Shown: positions 21,557-32,735 of the stretch, one piece after another
How the letters are laid out: each line of letters begins with the position of its first letter
Position numbering within the stretch: position 1 is the first letter of the stretch
Source: Chlorops oryzae
Lineage: Eukaryota > Arthropoda > Insecta > Diptera > Chloropidae
Length of the DNA: 64,000 nt
Direction of reading: 5' to 3'
NCBI GenBank assembly: GCA_020466095.1
Contig: CM035807.1
Location: forward strand, 57,794,605 to 57,858,604
The notes under the pieces: model-generated
Databases searched by the model: none
Told to the model about the DNA's origin: nothing
The model's input: the letters and a program-made list of their open reading frames with translations, nothing else
Translations under genes and position numbers: made by a program

Positions 21557-22666
21557 TTATTTTTGGAATCTGATGACTATATAAGGGTGCCCCCGTGTGA
21601 TGTCATGACCTTTTCCGGTGGATACAACGAATGGCCAGCGTTCCGCGACATGTTCACTGCCGTGTACGTGAACAATCACCGATGTCCACCCGTACAAAAA
21701 TTGTTCCATCTCCGAAATAAGACAACAGGCCCCGCCGGGGCCATTGTGCAAGGATACCCGCTCGTTGGGACCAATTTTACGCCGGCGTAGAGGGCTCTCA
21801 AAGCGCGCAAAGCAATTGAAGAAGAAACTAGTGAAGGAATTCTGAAGATCCAAAACACCGTCAACGATTGCATTGCGATGATGAAGAGTCAAGGTGTTAC
21901 CGATTTCTGGGGCGCGATGTTAGTCCATTTCTGTTCCAGCCGACTGCCAGCTACCACGATCGCCCATTGGGAGCAGTCACTTTCGACGCATCGAGAGTTG
22001 CCAACATGGGAGCAGATGAACACGTTTCTCAGCAACCGTTTCGAGGTCGTTGAACGCCTCGCCAGCTTCACCAAAGTGAAAGCCCCCGTTCTCTCCTCTA
22101 GCCCAGTGACTCCTTCGGCCAATGTGTTCCATACCGAGGGAAAATATAAGGTTTCTTGCGCATTATGTAATGGCAATCATCGACTGCGACAATGTGACAC
22201 GTTCCTGGGACTCTCGGTCGACGACCGAATCCAATTCATCTCGAAACATAACAGATGTCTCAACTGCCTTGCTGCCAATCACCTGAAGGCCCAGTGCCCC
22301 AGCACATTCCGCTGTGCGAAATGCAAGAAGCTCCACCATACCCTGCTCCATTTTCCTAACTCAAGCTCAGCCCAGAATAATTCGGTCTCATCTTTTCAGT
22401 CTAACCAGGTGTCCGGCCCGTCGACGACGAGCCAATCCGTGCAGGCTTCCGCACAACAGACGAAGATGATGACCACTGTGGCAGCTAACAGTGGTGCTAC
22501 TTCTAATGCACATGCGCATGTGGCCACCAGCCAACATCAAGTGCTATTGCCGACGGCTTTAGCCCATATTGTACATCAAGGAGAACGATTTCTGGTGCGG
22601 GCACTCTTGGATCAAGGCTCACAGCGAACATTCATAACGGAACGGATTCAACTCCAGCTAGATTAG
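21557..22666 (+). pseudogene. BEL1 Gag-protease part
   Basis: BEL/Pao Gag starting inside the conserved DUF1759-like region (IRVPPCDVMTFSGGYNEWP), so the N-terminus is missing. A TAG stop lies at 21788-21790, and sequence after it suggests an internal deletion. The zinc-knuckle block of three fingers (CALC...H..C, CLNCLAANHLKAQC, CAKCKKLHH, 22156-22350) is intact. A Ser/Thr/Gln-rich linker follows, then a DUF1758-like retropepsin start with LVRALLDQGSQRTF (about 22595-22640). A TAG at 22664-22666 ends the segment; the frame is the same as the pol segment that follows. Confidence 0.85.
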
Positions 22667-22678
22667 CCTGCATACGCG

Positions 22679-25600
22679 ATGACTTGTAATATATCTGGCA
22701 TGGGCGGGCAGCAAACCCAAATCGCAAAAAGAGAGTGCGCCCTCACGCTTGCATCGCCCCGCTCTGACTTCGCCGAAAACATCAATGCCATCGTGCTGCC
22801 GAAACTGACAAATTGGCTACCGTCATCGAAAATCTCGAATATCAATTTGAAGGATGTAGAGTCGCTCGATTTAGCTGACCCAAACTTCTTGTCGCCCAAC
22901 CGCATCGATATGATTATTGGATCTGATCTTTTGCCAAAGATCGTATTGGCCGGCATGCGCATAAATATAAGTGGAAGTCTGCTTGCACAAAACTCAGTTT
23001 TCGGCTGGTACTTAAGTGGACCCATCGCCAATGAAAATGTCCACACCTTCACCACCACCGTCTCCGCCGGAGATCACCATGAACGGCTCCACGAGCTGTT
23101 AAAATCCTTTTGGGAACAGGAAGAAGTTCCCAACCATCCGCAGCCTCCGCCGGAGGATGCTTATTGTGAGGAGCTATATGCTCAAACGACCTATCGCCAC
23201 GAAACTGGCCGCTATGTCGTGCGTCTGCCGTTTAAAAGCGAATTTTCCAAATCCACTGTACGTCTAGGTGCCTCTCGATTTGAAGCGCTTAACCAATACC
23301 GGAACTTAGAGCAACGGCTCGCACGGCAGCCACTCATGCGTGACACATACAACGCCGTGTTGCTCGAGTATCTCAAGTGCGGACACATGGAGAGATGCTC
23401 CGCCTCCGAAATTTCTAAGGATAATAATTTCTTCTCATTCTACCTTCCACATCATGCAGTGCTGAAGCCTGAGAGCACGACAACCAAAGTGCGGGTCGTT
23501 TTCAACGCGTCGCAGAGAACAACATCCACGTTATCCCTCAATGACGTCCTCCATACCGGACCGGGGCTGCAAACGGATTTGGTCATCTTATTGTTGAATT
23601 GGCGCACCTATCGATTCGTTTTCAATGGCGATATTGAGAAGATGAACCGTCAGATCATGGTCCACGACGATGATCGACCGTTCCAGCGCATCGTCTTTCG
23701 AGAAACTGTCGATGCTCCCGTTCGCGACTACGAGTTGAAAACGGTAACTTTCGGCGTGAATTGTGCGCCTTTTTTAGCAATCCGGACGCTCCATCAGCTA
23801 GCCAGTGACGCTGAACAGGAGGCCCCGCGAACTGCCGCGATACTACGGCAAGAAACCTACGTCGACGACGTATTGGCGGGAGGACACTCACTGGAAGACG
23901 CCTGCCAGGCAAAATCGCAACTTATCCGCACGCTCAGTTCCGCAGGATTTCCGCTGCGGAAACTGACAGCCAATCTTTCGAAATTGCTGGAAGATGCCGA
24001 GCCTTCACATCTCTTGGACGCAGAGTTCTTGAAATTTTAATCAGCAAGCGACGCAAAAATGTTAGGCATCCACTGGAACGCAATCACTGATTGCTTTTCT
24101 TACAAATTAAGTGCTCAATCCGCCACCGCCTCCACCACCAAGAGGCAAATTCTATCCGATATCGCGAAACTTTTTGATCCGGCAGGATGGCTCACTCCGA
24201 TCATCATTCGAGCTAAGGTCCTGATGCAGCAATTGTGGTTGGAGGGCACCGCGTGGGATGAACGAGTCACCAATGAAGCGCTAGAACGTTGGCATGCATT
24301 TGTGTCGGATCTGCCATTCATTGAGCAGATTCAGATCCCGCGATGGCTGCAATATGAACCTGAATCGGAGGTCCAACTCCACGGATTTTGTGACGCGTCC
24401 GAGCGAGCATACTGTGCCGCCATCTACGTGCGAGTGGAACATCGCGGCTACATCTATGTTCACTTGCTTACTTCCAAGTCGAAGGTGGCTCCGCTTCAAA
24501 CAGTCAGCCTACCCCGACTCGAATTGTGTGCCGCCGTGCTACTTTCTAAATTGATAAAAAATATCACTGGTCAACTGCGCATCCATCAACATGAAACCTT
24601 TCTATGGACGGAGAGTTCCATCGTGATCGCATGGCTGAAACGACCGGCCAACGCGTGGAAAACGTACGTAGCCAACCGAATCTCGCAGATTTTGACCAAT
24701 GTGGGCAATTCACCATGGCGCCACGTACGATCAAAGGATAATCCAGCGGACTTGGGGACACGAGGAGCTGGCTCAGGATTTAAACGGGAATCTACTTTGG
24801 TGGAAGGGACCACCATGGCTATCGAGAGTAGCAGATGAATGGCCGCAAAGTGAAGCACCAACGGCCCCAATCATCGAAGAACGCAAAACGACTGTGTTTA
24901 CGATCACCGTCGAGAATGATGAGCTGCTAACCCGATTTTCCTCATACGATAGAGCGTTACGAGTAACCGCGTACATGTTGCGATTCTGCAAGCAAGCCCA
25001 CAAAGAGCTGGCACCAAGTCCAACGACACTAATCCTCTCACAAGACGAAATGCATATCGCACGCAACCGGCTCATCTTAATGTCGCAAACGATGCATTAT
25101 CCACTCGAGTATTTGGAATTAAGTGAAGGTAAACCGATCGGAAAGAAGAGCGAATTATTGACGCTGAACCCCATGCTGGATGACGATGGACTCTTGCGAG
25201 TGAACGGCCGCCTGATCAACGCCAATCTGACTACAGATGAAAAATATCCCATTATTTTGCCGGCCGCGTCACGATTCTGTCGTTTGTATCTGGACTTCAT
25301 GCATAAAATGCTGCTGCATGGGGGTGCTCAACTCATGTATCGCATGGTACGCCACCAGTTCTACGTCCCGCGTCTGAAACGGAAGATTAAGAGCTGCATC
25401 AGCCGCTGTCACACATGCGCGATCCACAAACAACGCTTGAGAACCCAGATGATGGCCGCATTGCCAGCAGAAAGACCCACTTTATCGCTTCCATTTACAC
25501 ACACTGGAGTGGACTTCGCTGGTCCGTTCGACATTAAAAGCTCCGCCGTCCGTACAGCTCCATTCCTTAAGGGATACGTCTGCGATTTTGTGTGCTTCGC

Positions 25601-26414
25601 CACCAAAGCTATTCATTTGGAACTTTGTTCAGAAATCTCAACCGCGGCTTTTCGAGCCGCTTTCGACCGCTTTGTCGGACGACGTGGATTACCCAGACGA
25701 ATTTTCTCGGACAACGGTCGCAATTTCATCGGTGCGAAAAATAATTTGGATGCTGAGTTCACACAATTTCTCTCCAGAGCCGCGGATGATCTTCAGCAAA
25801 AATACTCCATCCAAGGCTTCGAGTGGCATTTGATTCCCCCTCACGCACCTCATATGGGTGGATTGTAGGAGGCCGCCGTTAAGAGCTTTAAAACGCATTT
25901 TGTGAAGGTAGCTGGCCCCCATAAATTCTCGTTTGAAGAGTTCACCACGCTATTGGCGCGCATCGAGGGAGTCCTCAACTCACGTCCACTCACCCCGATG
26001 TCAGAAGATCCGGACGATTTGTTAGCATTGACACCGGGGCATTTTCTGCGAGGAGCCCCGCTGACAGCATGGCCCGAGGAATTGCAAGCCGAATTGCCAC
26101 TCACCACACGATGGGAACGGGCGAAGATTCTCTATCACCGCTTCGCTCAACGATGGAAAACGGAATATCTTCTTAACCTGCATAAACGAGATAAATGGAA
26201 GATCCCACAACCCAATCTCAAGATCGGGGATTTCGTCGTCATAATGGATAATCAGTTACCTCCATTCGAGTGGCGAAAGGGAAGAATTGTCGAAATACAT
26301 CCCGGAGACGATGGTCTCGTACGCATTGTTGACGTGAAAACACAATTTGGCACCATGACACGGCCAGTTACCAAACTTTGCCTCTTGCCAGTCGAATTAT
26401 CTGAAGAATTATGA
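22679..26414 (+). pseudogene. BEL1 Pol (RT-RNase H-integrase), broken
   Basis: Same frame as gag. RT: FNGDIEKMNRQIMVHDDD (about 23620) and the polymerase motif ETYVDDVLAGG (about 23855). A TAA at 24038-24040 is followed in the same frame by [14 protein letters not shown] and Pao-type RNase H ([16 protein letters not shown], about 24390). A frameshift occurs near 24770. Integrase has an HHCC-like zinc region (HMKMLLHGG-like, CHTCAIHK), THTGVDFAGPFD (first D, about 25500), FSDNGRNFIGAKN (second D, about 25705) and HMGGL*EAAVKS, where a TAG at 25866-25868 replaces the codon just before the catalytic E. The integrase C-terminus (DUF5641-like) ends with TGA at 26412-26414. Four breaks in 3.7 kb. 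Confidence 0.9.
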
Positions 26415-26513
26415 CTAGCTCCTCCCCATTCGCAACACCTCCCCCTCCCCCCTTCTTCCATGCCCAAAATCTATCTTTGCATTTACACCTTCTGTACCTT
26501 TCAGCCGGACAAC

Positions 26514-27245
26514 ATGAATCAGCTCCCGATCTGCCCGATATGCCCGGTCGGCGCCCGCCGGCACCATCTGGAGGACTGCGGCCGCTTTCGAAGCTTACCG
26601 GCCGAGCTGCGCTTGCGGACGGTGCAGGTCCACAAGTGCTGCCTGTCCTGCATGGCGCCGACGCACCTTCGGAGGGATTGTTGGTGGCCGCGACGGTGCA
26701 AGCATTGCGGAGAGGACCACCACCCGCTGCTCCATTAACAGCAACATCGGCCCCGAGCGCTGAGTGGCGGTCCGCGGCGCCCCCCAACAGAGCCGCCGGA
26801 GCTCATTCCACTGCCCGTGCGCCGAAGACGGCCCAGCCGACGTCAAGGACGGCCATCTCGACGCGATCACTCGCCTCGACATCGAAGTTCTCCGCCACGC
26901 CGGCGCAGCCCATCGGCCCGCCGCCACCAGTCCCGACCACGTCGCCGTAGCTCGTGTCCCCAGAGAAGCCGACGCCCAACTCCGCCGCCGACGCGATCAG
27001 TCAACCAAGCGGGGGCTTCACGGGCCACCGGCAGAAACAGCCCGTCGCCGCCACGAGATCGCCACCGTCCGCTCAGCATGGCCCGTCGAAGTGGCCGGGT
27101 TTGCTTCGCGCCATCCTCCCGGGGATCCACCGCCTTATCGTCACCGGCGAGCCGGGACCGATATGAACCCCCCGAGGCAGAGCAGGCTGTGATAAGGGAG
27201 GTGATCAGCGAAGTTCGGGAGTTTCTGCTCAACCGCGAGAGGTAA
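26514..27245 (+). pseudogene. BEL1 accessory ORF: zinc knuckles plus Arg/Ser/Pro-rich tail
   Basis: An ORF between pol and the 3' LTR, in the pol frame. From ATG 26514 it encodes three Cys/His fingers: C7-x2-C10...H18-x3-C22; C43-x2-C46-x4-H51-x4-C56; C62-x2-C65...H69H70. Their arrangement closely follows the BEL1 Gag knuckle block, ending HHPLLH where Gag has HHTLLH. One TAA (26736-26738) follows. The same frame then stays open for 168 codons of Arg/Ser/Pro-rich sequence ending EAEQAVIREVISEVREF to the stop at 27245. A strong acceptor (CTTCTGTACCTTTCAG, ending 26504) lies 9 bp before the ATG, so a spliced subgenomic RNA is plausible. The region is strikingly GC-rich compared with pol. The likely role is RNA/DNA binding, which is inferred. 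An alternative ORF in another frame starts at 26411, overlapping the pol stop. Confidence 0.65.
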
Positions 27246-27269
27246 GCAGGAAAAATTGTTGCGTAGCGC

Positions 27270-27282
27270 AAGGCGGGCAGTA
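27270..27282 (+). other. BEL1 polypurine tract
   Basis: AAGGCGGGCAGTA immediately precedes the 3' LTR start at 27283. The same string precedes the BEL2 3' LTR (38476-38488). The shared tract suggests the two BEL elements use a common plus-strand priming signal. Confidence 0.6.
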
Positions 27283-27906
27283 TGTTCAAAGTTGCTGTCG
27301 CGCCGTGTAAACGCCGACTAATGCACGGTGACAACTAACTACTCATTACTTCACAGGCAAAAAGAACGAACTCGGCTCTTCCGCGACTTTAGCGACAGCG
27401 AGGGTCACTAACTAGAAAAACAGCAGCCGTTCGTGCGACACGCTCACGACCGAGCTCCCGAAACAATCCGTTCGAAAACGAAAAAAGAAAACCCCAAATT
27501 TTAAATTAAAAGAAAAAGGACAAAAAAAAATACTTTTCTAACGTTAAGTACGGCAAGAAGCCGCAGTGCTCAAAATTTCGATAAGTTTAGTGATAAGTGC
27601 TTTTCCATTCTTTATTACGGCAAGCAGCCGAAGTGATTTACATTTTTTTTATATATAAAAACTTATAAGTGAACGATTTGATTTATGAACTATTAATACG
27701 GCAGGAAGCCGAAAATCCTTTTTTTCTATTTTTACAAACTTCTAAACGCGAAAACGCGCCGCGTTAATTATAATAAGCCAGCAATCAACTCCATATCATA
27801 CCGATCACCGTGAATCCATCACCTACTATCCCAGGATTGGAGCGCAGCGATCCCACAATCCTCCGAAGAGCTCAAGGTACGTGCCGCTTTTTCTTTCCTT
27901 ATATTA

Positions 27907-29194
27907 TTAGGTGTAGTAAAAAGAAATTATTATTTTTGCATTAAATTGAGGGCTTTATTTAAGATAGTTAGAATGACCCGATTTAGGTCAAATATGCGCC
28001 GTTTTGTTCGATAACTTGTTGCCATTTTAAAGGTAATTTCATTATGCCTCTCTCATAGAAGCCCTCGTTCCTATTAGCAAAAAATTGAGACAGTCGAATT
28101 TCAGAAGCCTCTCTTGAAGCGAATGTTTCACCAGCAAAATTGTTCGCCATGGACAGGAACAGATGGTAATCACTTGGTGCCAGGTCCGGACTATAAGGTG
28201 GATGCAGAAGAACCTCCCAACCAAACTCCCGGAGCTTCTGGCGAGTCACTATCGATGTGTGTGGCCTGGCGTTGTCCTGATGGAACACAATTCCTCTCCT
28301 ATTGGCCAAAGCTGGCCGCTTATGGGCGATTGCTTCCTTCAGACGGTCCAATTGTTGACAGTAGAGTTCCGAGTTAAGAGTTTGTCCCGTATGGGAGCAG
28401 CTCATAGTAGATAATTCCCTGCCAATCCCACCAAACACACAGCAAAACCTTCCTGGCCGTCAATCCTGGCTTGGCCACCGTTTCCGCCGGTTCACCGTGT
28501 TTCGACCACGACCGTTTTCGCTTGACGTTGTCGTAAGTGACCCACTTTTCATCACCAGTCACCAACCGCTTCAGAAATGGGTCGATTTTGTTGCGGTTCA
28601 GCAGCGATTCGCAGATGGAAATTCGGTCTCTGAGGTTTTTTTGCGTTAACTCGTGTGGCACCCATACATCGAGCTTCTTTGTGTATCCAGCCTTATTCAA
28701 ATGGTTCCAAACGGTTTTTTGTGCAATTTTTAGCTCTTTTACAATCGAAACAATGCTAACATGACGGTCGGACTCGATAATTTCCATGATTTTATCGACA
28801 TTTTCGACAATTGGCCTTCCAGTGCGTGGTGCATCCTTGACATCGAAGTTACCGGAACGGAATCGACGAAACCAAAATTGCGCATGATTGGCTGTTACAG
28901 TATCAGGTCCATAAACGCTATTCACATTTTCAGCCGCCTGGCTTGCGTTTTCTCCCTTATCGAAGAAAAACTGTAAAATGTAGCGAATTTTCTCTTTGCT
29001 GATGTCCATCTTTGACAAGCTCTCAAAGAAAACTGAATCAATCAATCAAAAAAGTGTCAAAAAAGCTTTTTTAGTAGGAACTGTCATCTTTCTAATGCCC
29101 CCTAGCGGAACACGATCGGACTTATACAACGCGAGATGCAGATAAATAACGCCATCTATTGGAAAAATAATGGATTTCTTTTTACTACACCTAA
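27907..29194 (-). mobile_element. mariner element, near full length
   Basis: 1288 bp with perfect-looking ends TTAGGTGTAGTAAAAAGAAA and its reverse complement, flanked by TA on both sides (27905-27906 and 29195-29196). Comparison with the 5' LTR of BEL1 shows the empty site with a few bases of difference. It encodes a DD34D transposase on the minus strand. It is inserted in the BEL1 3' LTR and is therefore younger than the BEL1 insertion. Confidence 0.92.
27983..29009 (-). pseudogene. mariner transposase (single frameshift)
   Basis: Starts at ATG 29009 (MDISKEKIRYILQFFFDKG). The N-terminal paired HTH domain is complete. The signatures WVPHELTQKN, VTGDEKWVTYDN (first D), FHQDNARPH (second D) and PPYSPDLAPSDYHLF (third D) are all present, with 34 residues between the second and third aspartates, as in mariner (DD34D). 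The wording TGDEKWVTYDN...KRKRSW recalls the mellifera-type subfamily. A frameshift at about 28385 separates the two halves; otherwise both are open to the stop at 27983. Confidence 0.9.
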
Positions 29195-30120
29195 TATTTA
29201 CTTGCCTCGACGAGGGTGAAATGTACAGGTCTCAATGACCCAAGTACAAATATTTGTATTTATTTTGCACGCCCAAAGCACGCCCAAACTGGGCCCAAAT
29301 AATGAACAGTATCTCGCCCAAATCGAGCCCAATTCGGGCCCAAATCTAGAAAGAACGCGCCCAAATCGAGCCCAAACCACGCCCAAATAATGAACAGACT
29401 CGCGCCCAAATCGAGCCCAAAACGAGCATGGGTAGTGAACAAACGCGCCCAAAATCGAGCCCAATGCGCGCCCAAATCAAGCCCAAATATAGCCAAAATG
29501 GGCCCAAATTAAGAAAAAAAATTTCAAAAAACGAGCCCGAAGCACTTTCGAATTTAATATTCCCTCTCGGAATAGCCTTGCACCCGTCTTCGACGCTGGC
29601 TGCACGACTTGAACTAATCGTTGACGACACTTGCGAGACTAAAGCATAGGTGGCGTCGATGCAAAATCCATACAAATGTCGCGAGTTTCGTGCACGACAC
29701 TTTGCAGGACATGTCATTCATGAAGTCATGCATCCCATGCGTGGAGGAAATCATACATGACTGGTATTCCGTAATGCAAACATGAATAAGTTCTTACAAT
29801 TTTTTAAAAATTTAAATAAAACGCTTATTTGACATGACATTGTAATATTTATTATATGTATATACATACATATATAATTCTTCTTCTTCTTGCGTGTTTT
29901 ACTATCCCGGTCTATCCCGGGGTCCGCAAGTATATACATATATAATTGATTATATTAAATCTTTTTAACAACTATTAACAAATCAACATAGAACGTGATT
30001 GCCAAACGAAATGCGAATGTCAAACTCGGCTTAGTTATAATAACGATGTCTTCGAAGACTTCATGCACGATTTTGTCTTGAACGACCGATTTCCGAAAGT
30101 GTTATTATTATTATTATAAT

Positions 30121-30527
30121 TGTTTGAGAAACATATTGATCACTTTGTTTTGCATTGAACAAGCATATCGAATTCGGCACTCAGAATTGCATAACAATAT
30201 GATTGCATATGAGGTTCAGACGAATGCAGTTCGCGTGGGAAACTGCATATCAGCAAAATGTAAGAAAAGCTAACAAACCACCGCGGCACATGTCACTGCA
30301 CGTTGCTCACTAAATACACTAAAATTATTTTATTAGAAGTAAGCAAAATTTATGTATAAAAATGCAACTTTCTAGTCAATAAAGAGCAGTTCAATCAAAA
30401 CCATTGAATTTGAATGTTAACTTCCGGATCGACGCTCAAGTGTGTTCGTTCCACATTAGTAACAGAATTTGGTGCCTGGATCGACGCTCAAGTGTGTTCG
30501 TTCCACATAAGAATTGAATTCTGTACA
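30121..30527 (+). repeat. BEL2 5' LTR
   Basis: TGTTTGAGAAACATATTGAT to GAATTCTGTACA. A TATA box (TATAAAA, 30355-30361) and a poly(A) signal (AATAAA, 30378-30383) are visible. A 31-bp direct repeat beginning GGATCGACGCTCAAGTG occurs at 30426-30456 and 30478-30508, just before the LTR end. Confidence 0.92.
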
Positions 30528-30539
30528 TGGTGACCCCGA
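30528..30539 (+). other. BEL2 primer-binding site
   Basis: TGGTGACCCCGA directly follows the 5' LTR. Its complement TCGGGGTCACCA looks like the 3' end of a tRNA-Trp-type acceptor. The tRNA identity is recalled from general knowledge, not checked here. Confidence 0.6.
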
Positions 30540-30851
30540 AAATTCAAAAGAATCTTTTAAATTCGAACGCGTAAACGTAAAATCGAAAAATCGCAAGTGA
30601 AATTAAGAAAAGTTCGTCGCGTTTTTTAATCGCATAAAACCATACGGAGTCGAAAGATATTCATCATCAACGATGGCATCAATTCAAAGGCAGCAGGAAC
30701 TAGGTTCCTTAATCGAGATGGCAAAGACCGCAAGACACCAGAGTACCTGGAAGAACGTATAAGACGACTACAAGAGCTGGCAAATGAATTTCATCGTAAT
30801 CATAAGGAAATTCTGGCTAAAAAAGAAGTCGCAGCGGAAGATGACTATTTC

Positions 30852-32735
30852 ATGGAAAATTATTATGACAAGATGAACGACTTGGTAATCCGGTACATCA
30901 AAATAATGGAAGGTCTAAGCATGGAACACGTTTTAATGGATGGCGGTGCTGTAGGTGGTGAATTCGACAGTCGCAGGGGCGCAGGTTCTACAACGAAGGT
31001 GCAACAATCCAAATCTCAACCAAACACGAATGAAAATGGAACTCTAAGCACGAAGACGCAGAAGTTATTAAGAAACCAAAAGGCATTAGTTAAGGCGCTA
31101 AATCGCAACATCGAAGAGATCAATGCTCAAGCTCATATGGAGCATCCAAATACGTACTACATGTTGAAATCTGGCATCCTGGAAAAATATTTGTCGGAGT
31201 TCACTCAAAACAATGACGTCCTCTGGGAATCCACAACGGACGACCACATTCTCGAATATACACCAGAATTATTCTATGATATGGAGTCGAAGGTGGCATC
31301 AGTCCTAGTGGAGCTTCGACAACACATTCCAAAAGAGGATCAGGCAGCTAGACCACAAGAATCATCGAATCATCATGACAACGAGATTCTTCTGCCCAGA
31401 ATTTCTGTGCCGACATTTAATGGCAACTATTTGCAGTGGATGGCCTTCAAGGATCTATATACTGAGATCGTTCACACAGCAAATATCAGCGATGCAAGAA
31501 AAATGCACTATTTAACCCAAGCTCTCGCGGGGGAACCTAAAAAACTAATACAGCACCTTCCAGCGATCGGAGGGAACTACACTGCGGCCTGGTCCATTTT
31601 AATAAACAGGTACGACAACCAAAGGTTGCTTGTTACAACACTGCTGAACAAGTTACTAACGCAGCCAACCACTAAGTCCGAGTCATCATCGTCCCTCAAG
31701 ACATTGCACGACGTAACACATGAATGTATGCATGGCCTGGCAGCGCAACGCCTTCCGGTTCACTATTGGGATACAATTGTGGCACATATTGTTCTCAAAA
31801 AACTGGACCAGGCCACCCAAACGTCATTCGAGCAAGGCCTGGACGACAACCGGCGATTGGTTACTCTTGAAGAAGTGTTAAAGTTTCTTGAACGCAGATT
31901 CCAATCACTAGAAGTCCGAGGAAAAGGCGACTCGTCTTCCAAAACAGTTGCTGCATATGTGGAGAATGACAGCAAATGTAAGGTCTGCAACAAAGACACT
32001 CATCCGATCTATCAATGTGGCAAATTTACAAGCTCAACGTGCAAAGAAAGGTGGCAGTTGGTGAATCAGCATAAGCTCTGCGCGAACTGTCTTAAACCAG
32101 GACACTCATCCAATAAATGTAAACGACAACACTGCACCAAGTGTACCAAAAAACACAACACGTTACTTCACGCTGAAAACTCCTATCAGACAGCAAAAAG
32201 GTCAACGGAGCAGGATGGGGCTAAGCAAACTGACACAGCTCAAAACAATAAGAACGCAAGCAAGCAGCCTGACGTCACCACGGCCAGCGATACAACAAAG
32301 GTTAGCCTGCTCGCCAACAGCAACGAAATCAACGAACACTACGTATTACTTGGAACAGCCTTAATAGATTTGGTAACAGCTGATGGACAACGAATTGAAT
32401 GCCGAGCTCTATTAGACTCCTGCTCCCAGGTCAACCTAATTACGGAACGGCTATTAAAGAAACTAAGAGGAACTACCAGAGCCGACCCAACGTGTGTAGA
32501 GGGAGTCGGAGTAACAGAAAACACGGTTCTTCATCGCACCACAATTCATCTGAGATCAAAATACAACAAGTTCAGTGCCACCGTAGATGCTCATGTACTT
32601 CCAAAAATCGTCTCCAACCAACCGTCTCACAAGATACAAATTGACGATTGGAACATTCCAAATGAGTTAAATCTGGCGGACCCCACTTTTTCTAGGCCAG
32701 GACGTATCGACTGCTTACTAGGAGCGGAACTTTAG
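30852..32735 (+). CDS. BEL2 Gag-protease, to in-frame TAG
   Basis: 627 codons from ATG 30852 to TAG 32733-32735. The DUF1759-type capsid region includes PRISVPTFNGNYLQWMAFKD (about 31396-31455). The zinc-knuckle block CKVCNKDTHPIYQC, CANCLKPGHSSNKC, CTKCTKKHNTLLH spans 31975-32170. A DUF1758-like aspartic protease follows with ECRALLDSCSQVNLITERLL (about 32397-32456); the catalytic triad reads DSC where DSG or DTG is usual. Gag-like coding in this frame already starts at about 30675 without an ATG, while an upstream ATG (30673) is in another frame; a small indel near the true gag start is likely. The 32736 ORF continues in the same frame after the TAG. Confidence 0.88.
   Translation: MENYYDKMNDLVIRYIKIMEGLSMEHVLMDGGAVGGEFDSRRGAGSTTKVQQSKSQPNTNENGTLSTKTQKLLRNQKALVKALNRNIEEINAQAHMEHPNTYYMLKSGILEKYLSEFTQNNDVLWESTTDDHILEYTPELFYDMESKVASVLVELRQHIPKEDQAARPQESSNHHDNEILLPRISVPTFNGNYLQWMAFKDLYTEIVHTANISDARKMHYLTQALAGEPKKLIQHLPAIGGNYTAAWSILINRYDNQRLLVTTLLNKLLTQPTTKSESSSSLKTLHDVTHECMHGLAAQRLPVHYWDTIVAHIVLKKLDQATQTSFEQGLDDNRRLVTLEEVLKFLERRFQSLEVRGKGDSSSKTVAAYVENDSKCKVCNKDTHPIYQCGKFTSSTCKERWQLVNQHKLCANCLKPGHSSNKCKRQHCTKCTKKHNTLLHAENSYQTAKRSTEQDGAKQTDTAQNNKNASKQPDVTTASDTTKVSLLANSNEINEHYVLLGTALIDLVTADGQRIECRALLDSCSQVNLITERLLKKLRGTTRADPTCVEGVGVTENTVLHRTTIHLRSKYNKFSATVDAHVLPKIVSNQPSHKIQIDDWNIPNELNLADPTFSRPGRIDCLLGAEL

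Noticed and set aside
26411..26950. Pro/Ala-rich 179-codon frame overlapping the BEL1 accessory ORF
   Set aside because: Shadow frame of GC-rich sequence; the zinc-knuckle frame has clear homology to Gag, this one has none.
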